The notes below the pieces were generated by a model. The model was given only the letters and a program-made list of their open reading frames with translations, searched no databases and was not told the DNA's origin. The position numbers and the translations under genes were made by a program. From Cyanobacteriota bacterium (GTDB lineage: Bacteria; Cyanobacteriota; Cyanobacteriia; Cyanobacteriales; Microcoleaceae): a DNA stretch of 39,961 nucleotides. Location: assembly GCA_025362325.1 (NCBI GenBank), contig JANYGO010000063.1, positions 1-39,961 on the forward strand, in the 5' to 3' direction. Of this stretch, positions 1-8,958 are shown piece by piece (the stretch's first letter is position 1; every line of letters begins with the position of its first letter).

Positions 1-126
1 ATGAAGATGAGAGGGGCGATCGATCATTTCGATTCATACTGGTTTTTTTGTTAAAAACAGTTGATCCCTCTTTTTCTCTTTAATCCAGTCTGGGTCAGCT
101 TTTATCCCGATCTTGACTGACTTTTG

Positions 127-339
127 TCAGTCAACCAGGTCCATGACTGACACCCATCCCCGCCGCACTGCATAGAGCAGCCTGCTGACAATTTTTCGAT
201 CGTCTGAGCTTCTTAAACTCTGAGAATTAATTTCGTATTGAATCTGGTGGAACACTGTCCGATCGATCTTACCTGATTTCCAAATGTTCAAGTAAACTTC
301 CGAAATTGTATGTTCAGGAATATAAGCTTTGGTAGTCAT
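127..339 (-). CDS. Small conserved hypothetical protein (paralogue A)
   Basis: A 70-residue protein of no function I recognise. It starts MTTKAYIPEHTISEVY and ends in a basic segment, RLLYAVRRGWVSVMDLVD. The reason to accept it as a gene is that the window holds two relatives: an intact one at 37820-38020 (IPEHTISEV matches LPQFTIAEL, RLLYAVRRGW matches RLLHAIRRGW) and a broken one at 38624-38821. The shared plan is a short N-terminal strand or helix, a variable middle with acidic residues, and the RLL-x-A-x-RRGW end, which could form a small helical protein. No signal peptide or membrane segment is visible. It lies divergent from rpsL. What the family does is unknown. Confidence 0.7.
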   Translation of the reverse strand: MTTKAYIPEHTISEVYLNIWKSGKIDRTVFHQIQYEINSQSLRSSDDRKIVSRLLYAVRRGWVSVMDLVD

Positions 340-781
340 CTGCGGTCAACTCCATGTATATTTCTTATTTTCGGGCAATTTTAGATAACTTTATGTGATA
401 TCGATCCGCCCTGACTGTGATGATCTCGCAGGCTGGAGTTGATGCGCGTCTCGCAAAAATAGTAGTTCGAGCAAAATATCGATCGTTCTATATTTTGCTG
501 GCCGCTGTAACCCGCATCACAGTTGCGCTTAAATTATACTCAGCCACTACCCTTCGCCCCAGACGCTGGTAAGTCGCAACTTGCACTTGCTGCAAGGAAA
601 GATCGCGTGCTGCGGCAAATTTCTTGCCAAAAAAACTCGAGTCGTGTACTATATAGAGTCTGGTATCCTCACTTACCCATAATTATTTTCATTCATCCCG
701 TCCCCCCAGAGGGGAAGGGACTTTCAGTGCGGATGCCGCCAAATCACTATATTCAGCAAAAAGCTAGAAATGCCGTAACTC
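340..781. other. Intergenic region upstream of rpsL
   Basis: This 442-nt gap separates the minus-strand small gene from rpsL and must hold the promoter of the str block. A perfect 10-bp inverted repeat, AGCAAAATAT (470-479) and ATATTTTGCT (490-499), with a 10-nt loop containing CGATCG, is the only clear structure; it could be an operator or part of a leader. TATACT at 535-540 resembles a -10 box, but no convincing -35 lies 17 nt before it. An open frame from 523 runs into rpsL in another phase and looks like a shadow. Confidence 0.5.
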
Positions 782-1162
782 ATGCCCACTATTCAGCAAC
801 TCATCCGTTCAGCACGGGAACAAACGCAGAAAAAAACCAAATCGCCAGCTCTCAAGAGTTGCCCCCAGCGCCGCGGAGTTTGCACCAGAGTCTACACGAC
901 CACCCCGAAAAAACCTAACTCGGCGCTGCGGAAGGTGGCTCGGGTACGGCTGACTTCTGGTTTTGAAGTGACAGCCTACATTCCCGGCATCGGTCACAAC
1001 TTGCAAGAACACTCAGTAGTAATGATCCGGGGCGGTCGGGTAAAAGATTTGCCCGGAGTTAGATACCACATCATTCGCGGTACATTAGACACCGCCGGAG
1101 TGAAAGACCGCAAGCAAGGTCGTTCCAAGTACGGGGCAAAGCGTCCTAAAGAGAAAAAATAA
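782..1162 (+). CDS. rpsL: 30S ribosomal protein S12
   Basis: Ribosomal protein uS12, part of the decoding centre of the 30S subunit, where it monitors codon-anticodon pairing. The 126 residues include the near-invariant stretches [30 protein letters not shown] and [13 protein letters not shown]. The lysines where streptomycin-resistance substitutions arise in other bacteria (in TPKKPN, and in GGRVKDLPG) are both wild type. The length matches the family, and the ATG start gives the canonical MPTIQQLIR. It heads the str block, followed 118 nt later by rpsG, the usual cyanobacterial order. The spacer between them is AT-rich with runs like CAAAATCAAAAATCCC and no clear terminator, so co-transcription with rpsG is likely. 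Confidence 0.98.
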   Translation: MPTIQQLIRSAREQTQKKTKSPALKSCPQRRGVCTRVYTTTPKKPNSALRKVARVRLTSGFEVTAYIPGIGHNLQEHSVVMIRGGRVKDLPGVRYHIIRGTLDTAGVKDRKQGRSKYGAKRPKEKK

Positions 1163-1280
1163 CACGGCTATCGCCCGATCGCCGGGGTGGAAAAGCAAAA
1201 ATAAGTCTGATCTGTCGATCAAGATTTGAGCCAAAACCCCCAAATTCAATCAATCAAAATCAAAAATCCCAAATAGAACT

Positions 1281-1751
1281 ATGTCTCGCCGCACAGTTAT
1301 TCAAAAACGTCCAGTTCCGCCAGATCCCACTTACAACAGCCGGTTGGTAAGCATGATGGTGAGACGGATCATGCAGCACGGCAAAAAATCCGTGGCCTCC
1401 AGCATCGTCTACGACGCGCTAAAGACCATCCAAGAACGCACAGGAGCCGAACCGTTAGACTTGTTTGAAAAAGCAGTCAAAAACGCTACACCCCTGGTAG
1501 AAGTCAAAGCCCGCCGAGTTGGTGGCGCCACCTACCAAGTGCCAATGGAAGTACGTTCCGATCGCGGAACCACCCTCGCCCTCCGCTGGCTGATCAGATT
1601 TGCCCGCGCCCGCACAGGCCGCTCAATGGCAGCTAAACTAGCTAACGAACTGATGGATGCAGCTAACGAAACAGGCAGTGCCATTCGCAAACGCGAAGAA
1701 ACACACCGTATGGCCGAAGCTAACAAGGCTTTTGCTCACTACCGGTACTAA
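1281..1751 (+). CDS. rpsG: 30S ribosomal protein S7
   Basis: Ribosomal protein uS7, a primary 16S rRNA binder that nucleates assembly of the 30S head and contacts E-site tRNA. It has 156 residues, the normal length. It opens with [16 protein letters not shown] and holds the family signature around [17 protein letters not shown], then [13 protein letters not shown] and [13 protein letters not shown], ending KAFAHYRY. The ATG start is the only one giving the expected N-terminus. In other bacteria S7 is the translational repressor of the str operon; no such target site can be recognised here. Confidence 0.98.
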   Translation: MSRRTVIQKRPVPPDPTYNSRLVSMMVRRIMQHGKKSVASSIVYDALKTIQERTGAEPLDLFEKAVKNATPLVEVKARRVGGATYQVPMEVRSDRGTTLALRWLIRFARARTGRSMAAKLANELMDAANETGSAIRKREETHRMAEANKAFAHYRY

Positions 1752-2091
1752 TTGCCAACTCGGGCATGGAGAAGAGGTCGATCGTGCGGCATAAAAGCAT
1801 CAGGCGATAAATTAAAAAGTGTCTATGTTGAGTTGTTGAGATTGCTTCTCCTGGGGCCATGCTGCCGGCCATTCGTGAAGCAAACTCAAAACTCCCAAAG
1901 GAAAAATTCACCAAGTCTCTGAATCCTCCATGTCGCATCCTTAATATTTTTGTAAACAAATGTTGCAAAAAATATTAGAATGTAACAATAAGCTCAATAT
2001 ACTTATCTGGTAAGTCGATTGGGAGTGCAAAATAAGGTTCTGTGTAGTATATTAGTATTATAACAGCAACACAAAATCAAAGGAGATAGCT
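1752..2091. other. Spacer between rpsG and fusA
   Basis: A 340-nt AT-rich gap with no gene. Its length suggests that fusA has its own promoter, but no -35/-10 pair stands out. The only firm signal is a strong Shine-Dalgarno, AAAGGAG at 2079-2085, six nt before the GTG start of fusA, which fixes that unusual start codon. The minus-strand open frame at 1720-1968 has no recognisable content. Confidence 0.6.
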
Positions 2092-4164
2092 GTGGCACGT
2101 ACCGTCCCGCTAGAAAAAACTCGCAACATCGGCATCGCAGCCCACATAGATGCGGGCAAAACAACGACAACAGAAAGGATTCTGTTCTATTCTGGCATGG
2201 TTCACAAAATGGGTGAAGTGCACGAGGGGACAGCAGTCACTGACTGGATGGAGCAAGAGCGGGAGCGGGGAATTACGATTACTGCTGCCGCTATCACCAC
2301 CAGTTGGAAAGATTACAAAATCAACATCATCGACACTCCCGGACACGTAGACTTCACGATCGAAGTCGAACGATCGATGCGAGTGCTCGACGGAGTGATC
2401 GCAGTGTTCTGCTCGGTAGGCGGAGTGCAGCCGCAATCGGAAACAGTTTGGCGTCAAGCCGATAGGTACCACGTACCTCGGATTGTGTTTGTCAACAAAA
2501 TGGATCGGATGGGTGCAAACTTCTACAAAGTCCACGCCCAAATTTGCGATCGCATGAGATCGAATGCCGTACCAGTCCAAATCCCGATCGGCAGCGAAGA
2601 AAACTTCCGGGGAATTGTAGATTTAGTGCAAATGAAAGCCTACATCTACAACAACAACACCGGCACGGATATCGAGGAAATAGAAATCCCCGATGAAGTA
2701 AAAGAACTCGCAGCAGAATATCGCACCAAGCTGATCGAGTCCGTAGCAGAAACCAGCGACGCCCTCACGGCAAAATACCTCGAAGGCGAAGAACTAACGG
2801 AAGCCGAAATCCGCCATGCCCTGCGCCGAGGCACAATCTCCGGGGCAATAGTCCCCGTGCTGTGCGGTTCTGCCTTCAAAAACAAAGGCGTTCAGCTTTT
2901 GTTGGATGGAGTGATAGACTACCTGCCGTCGCCCTTGGAAGTTCCTGCAATTCAAGGACTCCTGCCCAACGGCGACACAGCAGAGCGAGCAGCAGATGAC
3001 AACGCTCCCCTGTCAGCCCTGGCATTCAAGATTATGGCAGACCCCTACGGCCGCCTGACCTTTGTTCGGGTATACTCCGGTATCCTGAAAAAAGGAACCT
3101 ACGTCCTCAACTCCACCAAAGACAAAAAAGAGCGGGTTTCTCGCTTAATTGTCCTTAAAGCTGACGATCGGATAGAAGTTGAGGAACTCCGCGCCGGAGA
3201 CTTGGGAGCAGTCTTGGGTTTGAAAGACACCTTCACCGGCGACACCATCTGCGATGAATTCGCGCCAGTGATTCTGGAATCCCTGTTTATTCCAGAGCCA
3301 GTAATCTCCGTGGCTGTCGAACCCAAAACCAAACAAGACATGGAGAAGCTCTCCAAAGCCCTCCAGTCGCTGTCGGAAGAAGACCCCACCTTCCGAGTCA
3401 ACGTTGACCCAGAAACCAACCAGACAGTCATCGCCGGCATGGGCGAACTACACCTGGAAATCTTGGTAGACAGGATGTTGCGGGAATTCAAAGTAGAAGC
3501 CAACGTGGGTCAGCCACAAGTAGCCTACCGCGAAACCATTCGCAAAGCAGTTCGCGCCGAAGGTAAATTTATCCGCCAAAGCGGCGGTAAAGGTCAGTAC
3601 GGTCACGTCGTGATCGAACTAGAACCAACCGAAGTCGGAACTGGCTTTGAATTTGTCTCCAAAATTGTCGGCGGCACTGTACCGAAAGAGTACATCGGCC
3701 CGGCAGGACAAGGGATGAAAGAAGCCTGCGAATCAGGTATTGTAGCAGGATATCCCGTGATTGACCTCAAAGCTACTATGGTAGATGGGTCTTTCCACGA
3801 CGTAGACTCCTCAGAAATGGCATTTAAGATCGCCGGTTCAATGGCAATCAAAGAAGCCGTGATGAAGGCGTCGCCAGTGCTGCTAGAGCCTATGATGAAA
3901 GTAGAGGTTGAAGTTCCCGAAGATTACATCGGGAACGTCATCGGAGACCTCAACTCGCGTCGGGGTCAGATCGAAGGTCAAGAGACGGATCAGGGAATTG
4001 CCAAAGTTTCTGTAAAGGTTCCACTAGCAGAAATGTTTGGTTACGCTACTGACATCCGCTCGAAAACCCAAGGTCGAGGCATCTTCACAATGGAATTCAG
4101 CCATTACGAAGAAGTGCCGCGAAATGTGGCTGAAGCCATTATCGCTAAGAACAAAGGGAACTAA
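2092..4164 (+). CDS. fusA: Translation elongation factor G
   Basis: The GTPase that drives ribosomal translocation and, with RRF, ribosome recycling. It has 690 residues, typical for the cyanobacterial form. The G domain carries the P-loop [12 protein letters not shown] (about residues 17-28), the switch I region with RGITITAAA, the G3 motif DTPGHVDF and the G4 motif NKMDRMG. Domain II follows, then domains III-V, with the tip-of-domain-IV segment [15 protein letters not shown] and the C-terminal [13 protein letters not shown]. Translation starts at GTG (GTG GCA CGT), supported by AAAGGAG just upstream; the encoded [23 protein letters not shown] is the expected N-terminus. tuf follows after 101 nt. 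Confidence 0.98.
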   Translation: MARTVPLEKTRNIGIAAHIDAGKTTTTERILFYSGMVHKMGEVHEGTAVTDWMEQERERGITITAAAITTSWKDYKINIIDTPGHVDFTIEVERSMRVLDGVIAVFCSVGGVQPQSETVWRQADRYHVPRIVFVNKMDRMGANFYKVHAQICDRMRSNAVPVQIPIGSEENFRGIVDLVQMKAYIYNNNTGTDIEEIEIPDEVKELAAEYRTKLIESVAETSDALTAKYLEGEELTEAEIRHALRRGTISGAIVPVLCGSAFKNKGVQLLLDGVIDYLPSPLEVPAIQGLLPNGDTAERAADDNAPLSALAFKIMADPYGRLTFVRVYSGILKKGTYVLNSTKDKKERVSRLIVLKADDRIEVEELRAGDLGAVLGLKDTFTGDTICDEFAPVILESLFIPEPVISVAVEPKTKQDMEKLSKALQSLSEEDPTFRVNVDPETNQTVIAGMGELHLEILVDRMLREFKVEANVGQPQVAYRETIRKAVRAEGKFIRQSGGKGQYGHVVIELEPTEVGTGFEFVSKIVGGTVPKEYIGPAGQGMKEACESGIVAGYPVIDLKATMVDGSFHDVDSSEMAFKIAGSMAIKEAVMKASPVLLEPMMKVEVEVPEDYIGNVIGDLNSRRGQIEGQETDQGIAKVSVKVPLAEMFGYATDIRSKTQGRGIFTMEFSHYEEVPRNVAEAIIAKNKGN

Positions 4165-4186
4165 TGATTTGAGGTTTTAGATTTGG

Positions 4187-4209
4187 GATTTTGGATTGAA
4201 TCCAAAATC
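4187..4209. repeat. Perfect inverted repeat between fusA and tuf
   Basis: GATTTTGGATT (4187-4197) and AATCCAAAATC (4199-4209) form an 11-bp inverted repeat with almost no loop, embedded in a longer stretch (about 4170-4237) built from GATTTTAGA/GATTTG-type words on both strands. This AT-rich palindromic repeat recurs in looser form at 7170-7210. No T-tract follows, so I do not call it a terminator. Confidence 0.6.
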
Positions 4210-4265
4210 TAAAATTTCAAATCTCAAGTCTAAAATCGCTAAAAAAAACAAGGAACAGATCGAGA

Positions 4266-5495
4266 ATGGCACGCGCAAAATTTGAACGGACTAAACCCCA
4301 CGTAAACATCGGCACAATCGGTCACGTTGACCACGGCAAAACAACTTTGACCGCCGCGATTACGATGACTCTTTCAGCATTGGGTCAGGCTAAGGGTAAG
4401 AACTACGCCGACATCGACGCTGCGCCAGAAGAAAAAGCACGCGGTATTACGATTAATACTGCTCACGTAGAATACGAAACCACAAGCCGCCACTACGCCC
4501 ACGTAGACTGCCCCGGACACGCTGACTATGTGAAAAACATGATCACCGGTGCTGCTCAAATGGACGGTGGCATCCTAGTAGTGTCAGCGGCAGACGGCCC
4601 CATGCCTCAAACTCGCGAACACATCCTGCTAGCTAAGCAAGTTGGCGTTCCCAGCTTGGTGGTCTTCTTGAACAAAGAAGACATGGTGGATGACGCTGAA
4701 CTGTTGGAATTGGTAGAACTGGAAGTTCGCGAACTTTTGAGCTCTTACGATTTTCCTGGCGATGACATCCCCATCGTGACCGGTTCTGGATTGAAAGCTC
4801 TCGAAGCGATGCTTGCTAATCCCAAAACCAAAGAAGGCGAAAATGAGTGGGTTGACAAGATTTACAAGCTGATGCAAGCAGTAGATTCTTACATCCCTAC
4901 TCCAGAACGCGAAATTGATAAGCCTTTCTTGATGGCTGTAGAAGACGTATTCTCGATTACTGGTCGGGGTACTGTGGCTACTGGTCGGATTGAGCGTGGC
5001 ACAGTCAAAGTCGGCGAAACTGTCGAAGTGATTGGTCTTAAGGACACTCGCAGCACGACGGTGACTGGTGTGGAAATGTTCACCAAGTCCTTGGAAGAAG
5101 GCTTGGCTGGCGACAACGTGGGTCTACTTCTCCGGGGGATTTTAAAGGCAGATATTGAAAGAGGCATGGTGATTGCCAAGCCGAAGAGCATCTTGCCTCA
5201 CACTCAGTTTGAATCTGAAGTGTACATTCTGAAGAAAGAAGAAGGCGGCCGTCACACGCCCTTTTTCTCTGGCTACCGCCCTCAATTCTACGTCCGTACA
5301 ACTGACGTAACCGGTACGATCAAGCAGTTCACTGCTGATGACGGTACAGAAGCTGAAATGGTGATGCCCGGTGACCGCATCAAGATGACTGTGGAACTGA
5401 TTCACCCGATCGCGATCGAACAAGGAATGCGCTTCGCCATCCGCGAAGGCGGCCGTACAGTCGGCGCCGGCGTTGTTTCCAAAATCCTCAAGTAG
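4266..5495 (+). CDS. tuf: Translation elongation factor Tu
   Basis: The GTPase that delivers aminoacyl-tRNA to the ribosomal A site. It has 409 residues, as usual in cyanobacteria and plastids (about 15 longer than E. coli, with an insertion in the G domain near [17 protein letters not shown]). Visible motifs are the P-loop GHVDHGKT (residues 19-26), [12 protein letters not shown] (switch I), [12 protein letters not shown] (switch II) and NKEDMVDD (G4). The beta-barrel domains II and III contain the aminoacyl-tRNA-contacting segments [13 protein letters not shown] and [14 protein letters not shown]. It is the single tuf copy in this window. A strong hairpin follows the stop codon. Confidence 0.98.
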   Translation: MARAKFERTKPHVNIGTIGHVDHGKTTLTAAITMTLSALGQAKGKNYADIDAAPEEKARGITINTAHVEYETTSRHYAHVDCPGHADYVKNMITGAAQMDGGILVVSAADGPMPQTREHILLAKQVGVPSLVVFLNKEDMVDDAELLELVELEVRELLSSYDFPGDDIPIVTGSGLKALEAMLANPKTKEGENEWVDKIYKLMQAVDSYIPTPEREIDKPFLMAVEDVFSITGRGTVATGRIERGTVKVGETVEVIGLKDTRSTTVTGVEMFTKSLEEGLAGDNVGLLLRGILKADIERGMVIAKPKSILPHTQFESEVYILKKEEGGRHTPFFSGYRPQFYVRTTDVTGTIKQFTADDGTEAEMVMPGDRIKMTVELIHPIAIEQGMRFAIREGGRTVGAGVVSKILK

Positions 5496-5516
5496 GATTC
5501 CGATAACGCTTTTGCA

Positions 5517-5556
5517 TAGCAGAAAAGCCTAATTAAATTTAGTGGCTTTTCTGCTA
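5517..5556 (+). terminator. Hairpin after tuf, probable terminator
   Basis: TAGCAGAAAAGCC (5517-5529) pairs perfectly with GGCTTTTCTGCTA (5544-5556) across an AT-rich 14-nt loop, starting about 20 nt after the tuf stop. The tail (TTTAGTG) is only weakly T-rich, so it may act as an attenuator, an RNA-stabilising 3' end or an intrinsic terminator. Confidence 0.6.
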
Positions 5557-5574
5557 TTTAGTGATGAGTCATCA

Positions 5575-5690
5575 GTCATTAGTTCGCAGTTAGTAGTTAG
5601 CAGAAAAACAACTAACAACTGACAATTAAGAACTAATGACCAATGACTACTGATTAATGACTACTGACTAACAACAAACTGAACCTAGAA
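5575..5690. repeat. Inverted and tandem AGTCATTAGT-type repeats between tuf and rpsJ
   Basis: GTCATTAGTTC (5575-5585) and GAACTAATGAC (5630-5640) are a perfect 11-bp inverted repeat, with an inner imperfect stem (CAGTTAGTAGTTAG against CTAACAACTGAC). It continues into short tandem words such as ATGACTACTGA up to about 5690. The same vocabulary recurs at 6105-6160 and near 38280-38460, so it is a dispersed short-repeat family of the kind common between cyanobacterial genes. Confidence 0.65.
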
Positions 5691-5705
5691 AATTCAACAA
5701 AAAAA

Positions 5706-6023
5706 ATGGCAACTATTCAACAGCAAAAAATTCGGATTCGCCTCAAAGCTTTCGATCGCCGAATTTTAGACGCATCTTGCGAAAAGATTGTAGAGACAGC
5801 AAATCGGACAGCAGCCACCGCGATCGGCCCGATTCCCCTACCGACAAAACGACGGATTTATTGCTTGCTGCGATCGCCCCACGTAGACAAAGATTCTCGC
5901 GAACACTTTGAAACCCGCACGCACCGCCGAATTATCGACATTCACCAGCCTTCGGCTAAAACAATTGACGCTTTGATGAAACTGGATTTGCCAGCCGGCG
6001 TAGATATCGAAGTCAAGCTGTAG
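5706..6023 (+). CDS. rpsJ: 30S ribosomal protein S10
   Basis: Ribosomal protein uS10 of the 30S head, also the NusE antitermination partner in bacteria. It has 105 residues, the normal cyanobacterial length. Conserved segments are [62 protein letters not shown] and the C-terminal [15 protein letters not shown]. Its position immediately after tuf is the cyanobacterial arrangement. An intrinsic terminator follows. Confidence 0.98.
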   Translation: MATIQQQKIRIRLKAFDRRILDASCEKIVETANRTAATAIGPIPLPTKRRIYCLLRSPHVDKDSREHFETRTHRRIIDIHQPSAKTIDALMKLDLPAGVDIEVKL

Positions 6024-6048
6024 ATTGACGCATCTCAAACGCAGAAAG

Positions 6049-6082
6049 AAGGAACAATGGAAAAATACATTGTTCCTTTTTT
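6049..6082 (+). terminator. Intrinsic terminator after rpsJ
   Basis: AAGGAACAAT (6049-6058) and ATTGTTCCTT (6069-6078) form a perfect 10-bp stem with a 10-nt loop, followed directly by further Ts (TTCCTTTTTTGC). It lies about 25 nt after the rpsJ stop and is the clearest rho-independent terminator in the window; it should close the str block. Confidence 0.85.
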
Positions 6083-6453
6083 GCTAAAAGTGCGATCGAC
6101 AATAGTCATCAGTCAGCAGTCAGTAGTCAGTAGTCATTCGTTTGTAGTCATTCGTTTGTAAGTAAATCGCTCCAATTAAAGGTAAATTTTTATAAATTAG
6201 GGATAATGAAACAAACGCTGATTTTAAAGTGGGTATAATAGCGTTTGAAAGAGTTATTTAAGCAAAAACATAATTTTTATCATTTTGAAGGCATGACGGC
6301 TTATTGAAGCTGGCAGCGGTTGCTGGGATCATGAGTGCTCGCGATCGATCAAGCGAATGCTCGTCGCAAAAGCCCGATCGTCCCCGCCCCGGAATTACTC
6401 AAATCAGTTAAAGTAAGAAAAATAAGCGCAAGTACCGTCACCTTTGAGCGACA
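6083..6453. other. Intergenic region upstream of the LON-domain gene
   Basis: A 371-nt gap. 6105-6165 consists of CAGTCAGTAGTCAGTAGTCATTCG-type short tandem repeats, with TTTGTAGTCATTCG repeated. TATAAT occurs at 6234-6239 and could be a -10 box, but no good -35 is visible. No coding potential is recognised. Confidence 0.5.
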
Positions 6454-7095
6454 ATGGCATCCTCTTCCTCCTCCGCAGTTCGCGAACTCCCCTTATTTCC
6501 GTTGCCGGAAGTGGTTCTATTTCCAGGTAGACCGCTGCCGCTGCAAATCTTCGAGTTTCGCTATCGAATTATGATGAATACGATTCTGGAGGGCGATCGC
6601 CGTTTCGGTGTGCTCATGTGGGACCCCAACCAAAACAAAGTCTCAGCCGTTGGCTGTTGCGCCGAAGTAATTCATTGCCAGCGCCTCCCGGACGATCGGA
6701 TGAAAATCATGACTCTCGGACAGCAGCGGTTCCGAGTCCTCGATGCCGTTCGGGAAAAACCATATTTAGTCGGTTTAGTAGAATGGATTGAAGACGAACC
6801 GCCGCAAAAAGACCTCCGATCTTTGGGCAAAGAAGTCGAACAACTGCTAAGAGATGTAGTTCGCCTATCTAGCAAATTGATGGATCAGCCGATCGACCTA
6901 CCCGAAGACATTCCCAGTTTGCCCACAGAACTGTCCTACTGGGTAGCCAGCTACCTTTACGGTGCAGCGACAGAACAGCAAACTCTTTTAGAATTGCAAG
7001 ATACAGCAGCGAGATTGGAACGCGAAACTGAGATTTTGACTTCCACTCGCAACCACTTAGCAGCCAGAACTGTACTGAAAGATACGCTCAAGTAG
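6454..7095 (+). CDS. LON substrate-binding (N-terminal) domain protein
   Basis: A 213-residue stand-alone relative of the N-terminal substrate-binding domain of Lon protease. It lacks the AAA+ and serine-protease parts. The signature lies at residues 10-75: ELPLFPLPEVVLFPGRPLPL, IFEFRYRIM and DRRFGVLMW, followed by VGCCAEVIHCQRLPDDRMKI and GQQRFRVL. The C-terminal third is helical and charged. The conserved position after rpsJ in cyanobacteria suggests a role in protein quality control or as an adaptor, but its function is not established. The ATG at 6454 is preferred because the LON motif begins within ten residues of it; an upstream overlapping frame (6335-6574) is out of phase. Confidence 0.9.
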   Translation: MASSSSSAVRELPLFPLPEVVLFPGRPLPLQIFEFRYRIMMNTILEGDRRFGVLMWDPNQNKVSAVGCCAEVIHCQRLPDDRMKIMTLGQQRFRVLDAVREKPYLVGLVEWIEDEPPQKDLRSLGKEVEQLLRDVVRLSSKLMDQPIDLPEDIPSLPTELSYWVASYLYGAATEQQTLLELQDTAARLERETEILTSTRNHLAARTVLKDTLK

Positions 7096-7238
7096 CGAAT
7101 TGGCGCAGGCAAAAAGTCCGATCGGTTTTGCCTGCATTCAAGCCAGAATCAGACACAAATCATACCATTTTAGATTTTAGATTTTCGCATTGGAGATTAA
7201 ATAATTGAGAATTAATAGACCTTTTACAAAAATATCTA

Positions 7239-7308
7239 GGAACGGGCATCTTGCCCGTTCCACAGAAAAATTTATTGTTGTGGAACGGGCATCTTGCCCG
7301 TTCCACAA
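7239..7308. repeat. Two copies of the GGAACGGGCATCTTGCCCGTTCC palindrome
   Basis: The same 23-nt hairpin-forming word occurs at 7239-7261 and 7283-7305. Each has arms GGAACGGGCA and TGCCCGTTCC around a TCT loop. The second copy extends to a 14-bp perfect stem, 7278-7291 against 7295-7308. It ends four nt before the ATG of the following gene, so it occupies that gene's ribosome-binding region. Confidence 0.9.
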
Positions 7309-7312
7309 TTAG

Positions 7313-8251
7313 ATGCTTGTGTTAGAAAATCTCGATCAACCGAAACCATACGATGCAGTTAGAGGCGGTCAAGTGCCACCTCCTGTGGGCGGTGTCGTGC
7401 TCGGCGGACTAGCCGGAGTGAAACACCGACTGTCTAGTTCTGTCAGCGAACATCGCATTGCCGCCCTGAAGGAAGCCTTGAATTACGGCGATGCAGGCTT
7501 AAAAATAGTCATCAAGATTTGTCAAAGCGAAACAGGGCCAGTGCAGCGGGCGGCCTCCGATTTGCTGCGAGAAAGGCTAAGTGCGATCGCCCGCGAAAGA
7601 TTACAGGCCTTTGTACCTGCAAGTTTAGATTCAGAAACTGGGGCAGACAAAACTCAAAAAATTTTACAGAACTTACCCAGTGCAGTCTCTGAAAAAAATA
7701 GCGATCGAAAATTGGCAGAAGCACAGTTAATATTTGAGACAATTATGCAGCAGATGCAACCAAATTTGTTGCTGTTAGAAGCATTGGTAGCCTCTGTAGA
7801 ACGCGAAGAATTTACCAGCGAACTGATGAATCTTTGGGATTTGTCAATCTCAGAAATTCAGGAACCTCTCAAAGAAATGCGTCAGGCTGTTGGCAGCGCG
7901 ATTTCCGCCCAACTGCGCATTCAGTGGCAGTACAATCAAGCTGAATCTCAAGCCAATCAGTGGCAGCAGCGAGCTTTGATAGCTCTTGAGAAAGGCGATG
8001 AAAACTTGGTTCGCCACGCCTGGGTTCGCAAACAGATCGAGTTAGATAAAGTGGCAGAAGTAAAAATTGATTTAGACGACCAAACTGTGCGAGTAGAAAC
8101 TCTCAACCGCAACTTGCTGGCTTTAGAAAGTAAGATTACTGAAGCTAATTCTAAGAAAGAGATTCTCAAGATGCAGGTTCATTTTGCTAAGGTACAGGAG
8201 CAAATTAACTGCACTTTCAGCCAAATGAATAATATATTTTTCCGTCCTTAG
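7313..8251 (+). CDS. Cyanobacterial HEAT-like N-terminal module plus coiled-coil protein
   Basis: A 312-residue protein with two parts. Residues 10-100 (YDAVRGGQVPPP, GVVLGGLAGVKHRLSS, RIAALKEALNYGDAGL, VQRAASDLLRERL) match, from memory, a HEAT-like module found at the N-terminus of assorted cyanobacterial proteins and thought to mediate protein contacts. Residues 120-312 are helical and rich in E, K, Q and L (for example ERLQAF and the C-terminal heptad-like LNRNLLALESKITEANSKK), consistent with a coiled coil. No catalytic motif, signal peptide or membrane segment is visible. The ATG is preceded directly by a hairpin repeat with no Shine-Dalgarno, so a downstream start or leaderless translation is possible. 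The function is unknown. Confidence 0.75.
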   Translation: MLVLENLDQPKPYDAVRGGQVPPPVGGVVLGGLAGVKHRLSSSVSEHRIAALKEALNYGDAGLKIVIKICQSETGPVQRAASDLLRERLSAIARERLQAFVPASLDSETGADKTQKILQNLPSAVSEKNSDRKLAEAQLIFETIMQQMQPNLLLLEALVASVEREEFTSELMNLWDLSISEIQEPLKEMRQAVGSAISAQLRIQWQYNQAESQANQWQQRALIALEKGDENLVRHAWVRKQIELDKVAEVKIDLDDQTVRVETLNRNLLALESKITEANSKKEILKMQVHFAKVQEQINCTFSQMNNIFFRP

Positions 8252-8284
8252 TTGTGGAATTATGCGCGTATATATTGCGTGATT

Positions 8285-8929
8285 TCAGAGTTGTCTGATG
8301 CAAAACTGAATCGCTCCGCTTAAATTTGTTGCCTTATCAAATTTAGCGCCTTCGCGGTTAGCACCGCACAAAAATGCCCCGCTCAAATTAGCACCGCGCA
8401 AGTCAGCTTCTCTCAAATCGGCGTCCTGAAGGTTACTTTCAGACAAAAATGCTCCTCTCAAGTTGGCTCTTCTAAGACTTGCTCCCCGCAGTTTTACCTC
8501 ACTGAGATTTGCTCCTTCGAGATTGGCTTCATCCAAGCAAGCATCTATGAGGTTCGCTTCCATTAAGTTGGCTTTATGCAAGTTTGCCCCGGTTAAGTTG
8601 ACACCAATCATTTTCGTGTCTCCCAAGTTGGCATTTTCCAGGTTTGCATTAATCAGGTCAGCCCCTGTTAATCTGGCACGAGTTAGCTTTGATCCCCTGA
8701 GATCCGCCCCATTCAGATCCGCCATCAGCAGACAAGCACTATCAAGGTTTGCACCAATTAAGTTAGCCCCACTTAGGTATGCAGAAGCTAGAACGATGTC
8801 TTTCAAATTGGCACAGGCGAGACAAATATGAATTAGGAAAGCTTTTGACAGGGAAGCGCCTATCAAATTGGCTTCATGAAAATCTCTTTCTCCGGCTGCG
8901 TATCGCTTGAGAAGTTCATCAGCATTCAT
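8285..8929 (-). CDS. Pentapeptide-repeat protein
   Basis: A 214-residue protein made almost wholly of A(D/N)LxX pentapeptides (such as GANLDSACLLMADLNGADLRGS) from about residue 20 to the end, which should fold as a right-handed quadrilateral beta-helix. The first 17 residues, MNADELLKRYAAGERDF, match the start of the second pentapeptide gene at 36787 (MNAEELLTRYAAGERVF), so the two are paralogues with a conserved N-terminal cap. No signal peptide or catalytic domain is present. Some pentapeptide proteins mimic DNA and bind gyrase, but cyanobacteria have many with no known role. It converges with the HEAT-like gene, leaving a 33-nt gap. Confidence 0.9.
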   Translation of the reverse strand: MNADELLKRYAAGERDFHEANLIGASLSKAFLIHICLACANLKDIVLASAYLSGANLIGANLDSACLLMADLNGADLRGSKLTRARLTGADLINANLENANLGDTKMIGVNLTGANLHKANLMEANLIDACLDEANLEGANLSEVKLRGASLRRANLRGAFLSESNLQDADLREADLRGANLSGAFLCGANREGAKFDKATNLSGAIQFCIRQL

Positions 8930-8958
8930 CTCGCTAGCCCCCTAAGTATTAATTACAA

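Noticed and set aside
523..918. 131-codon plus-strand frame upstream of and over rpsL
   Set aside because: It overlaps rpsL in another phase, its translation has no recognisable motif, and it covers the region needed for the rpsL leader.
1720..1968. 82-codon minus-strand frame between rpsG and fusA
   Set aside because: It overlaps the end of rpsG and has no motif, ribosome-binding site or conserved neighbour.
5575..5690. Inverted repeat between tuf and rpsJ considered as a riboswitch
   Set aside because: It matches a dispersed repeat seen elsewhere in the window and has no conserved aptamer-like core.
7239..7308. Paired palindromes considered as CRISPR repeats
   Set aside because: Only two copies are present, each a near-complete palindrome, and no cas genes are adjacent.
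8463..8831. 122-codon plus-strand frame opposite the pentapeptide gene
   Set aside because: It is the antisense shadow of a repetitive gene; its regularity comes from the pentapeptide codons.
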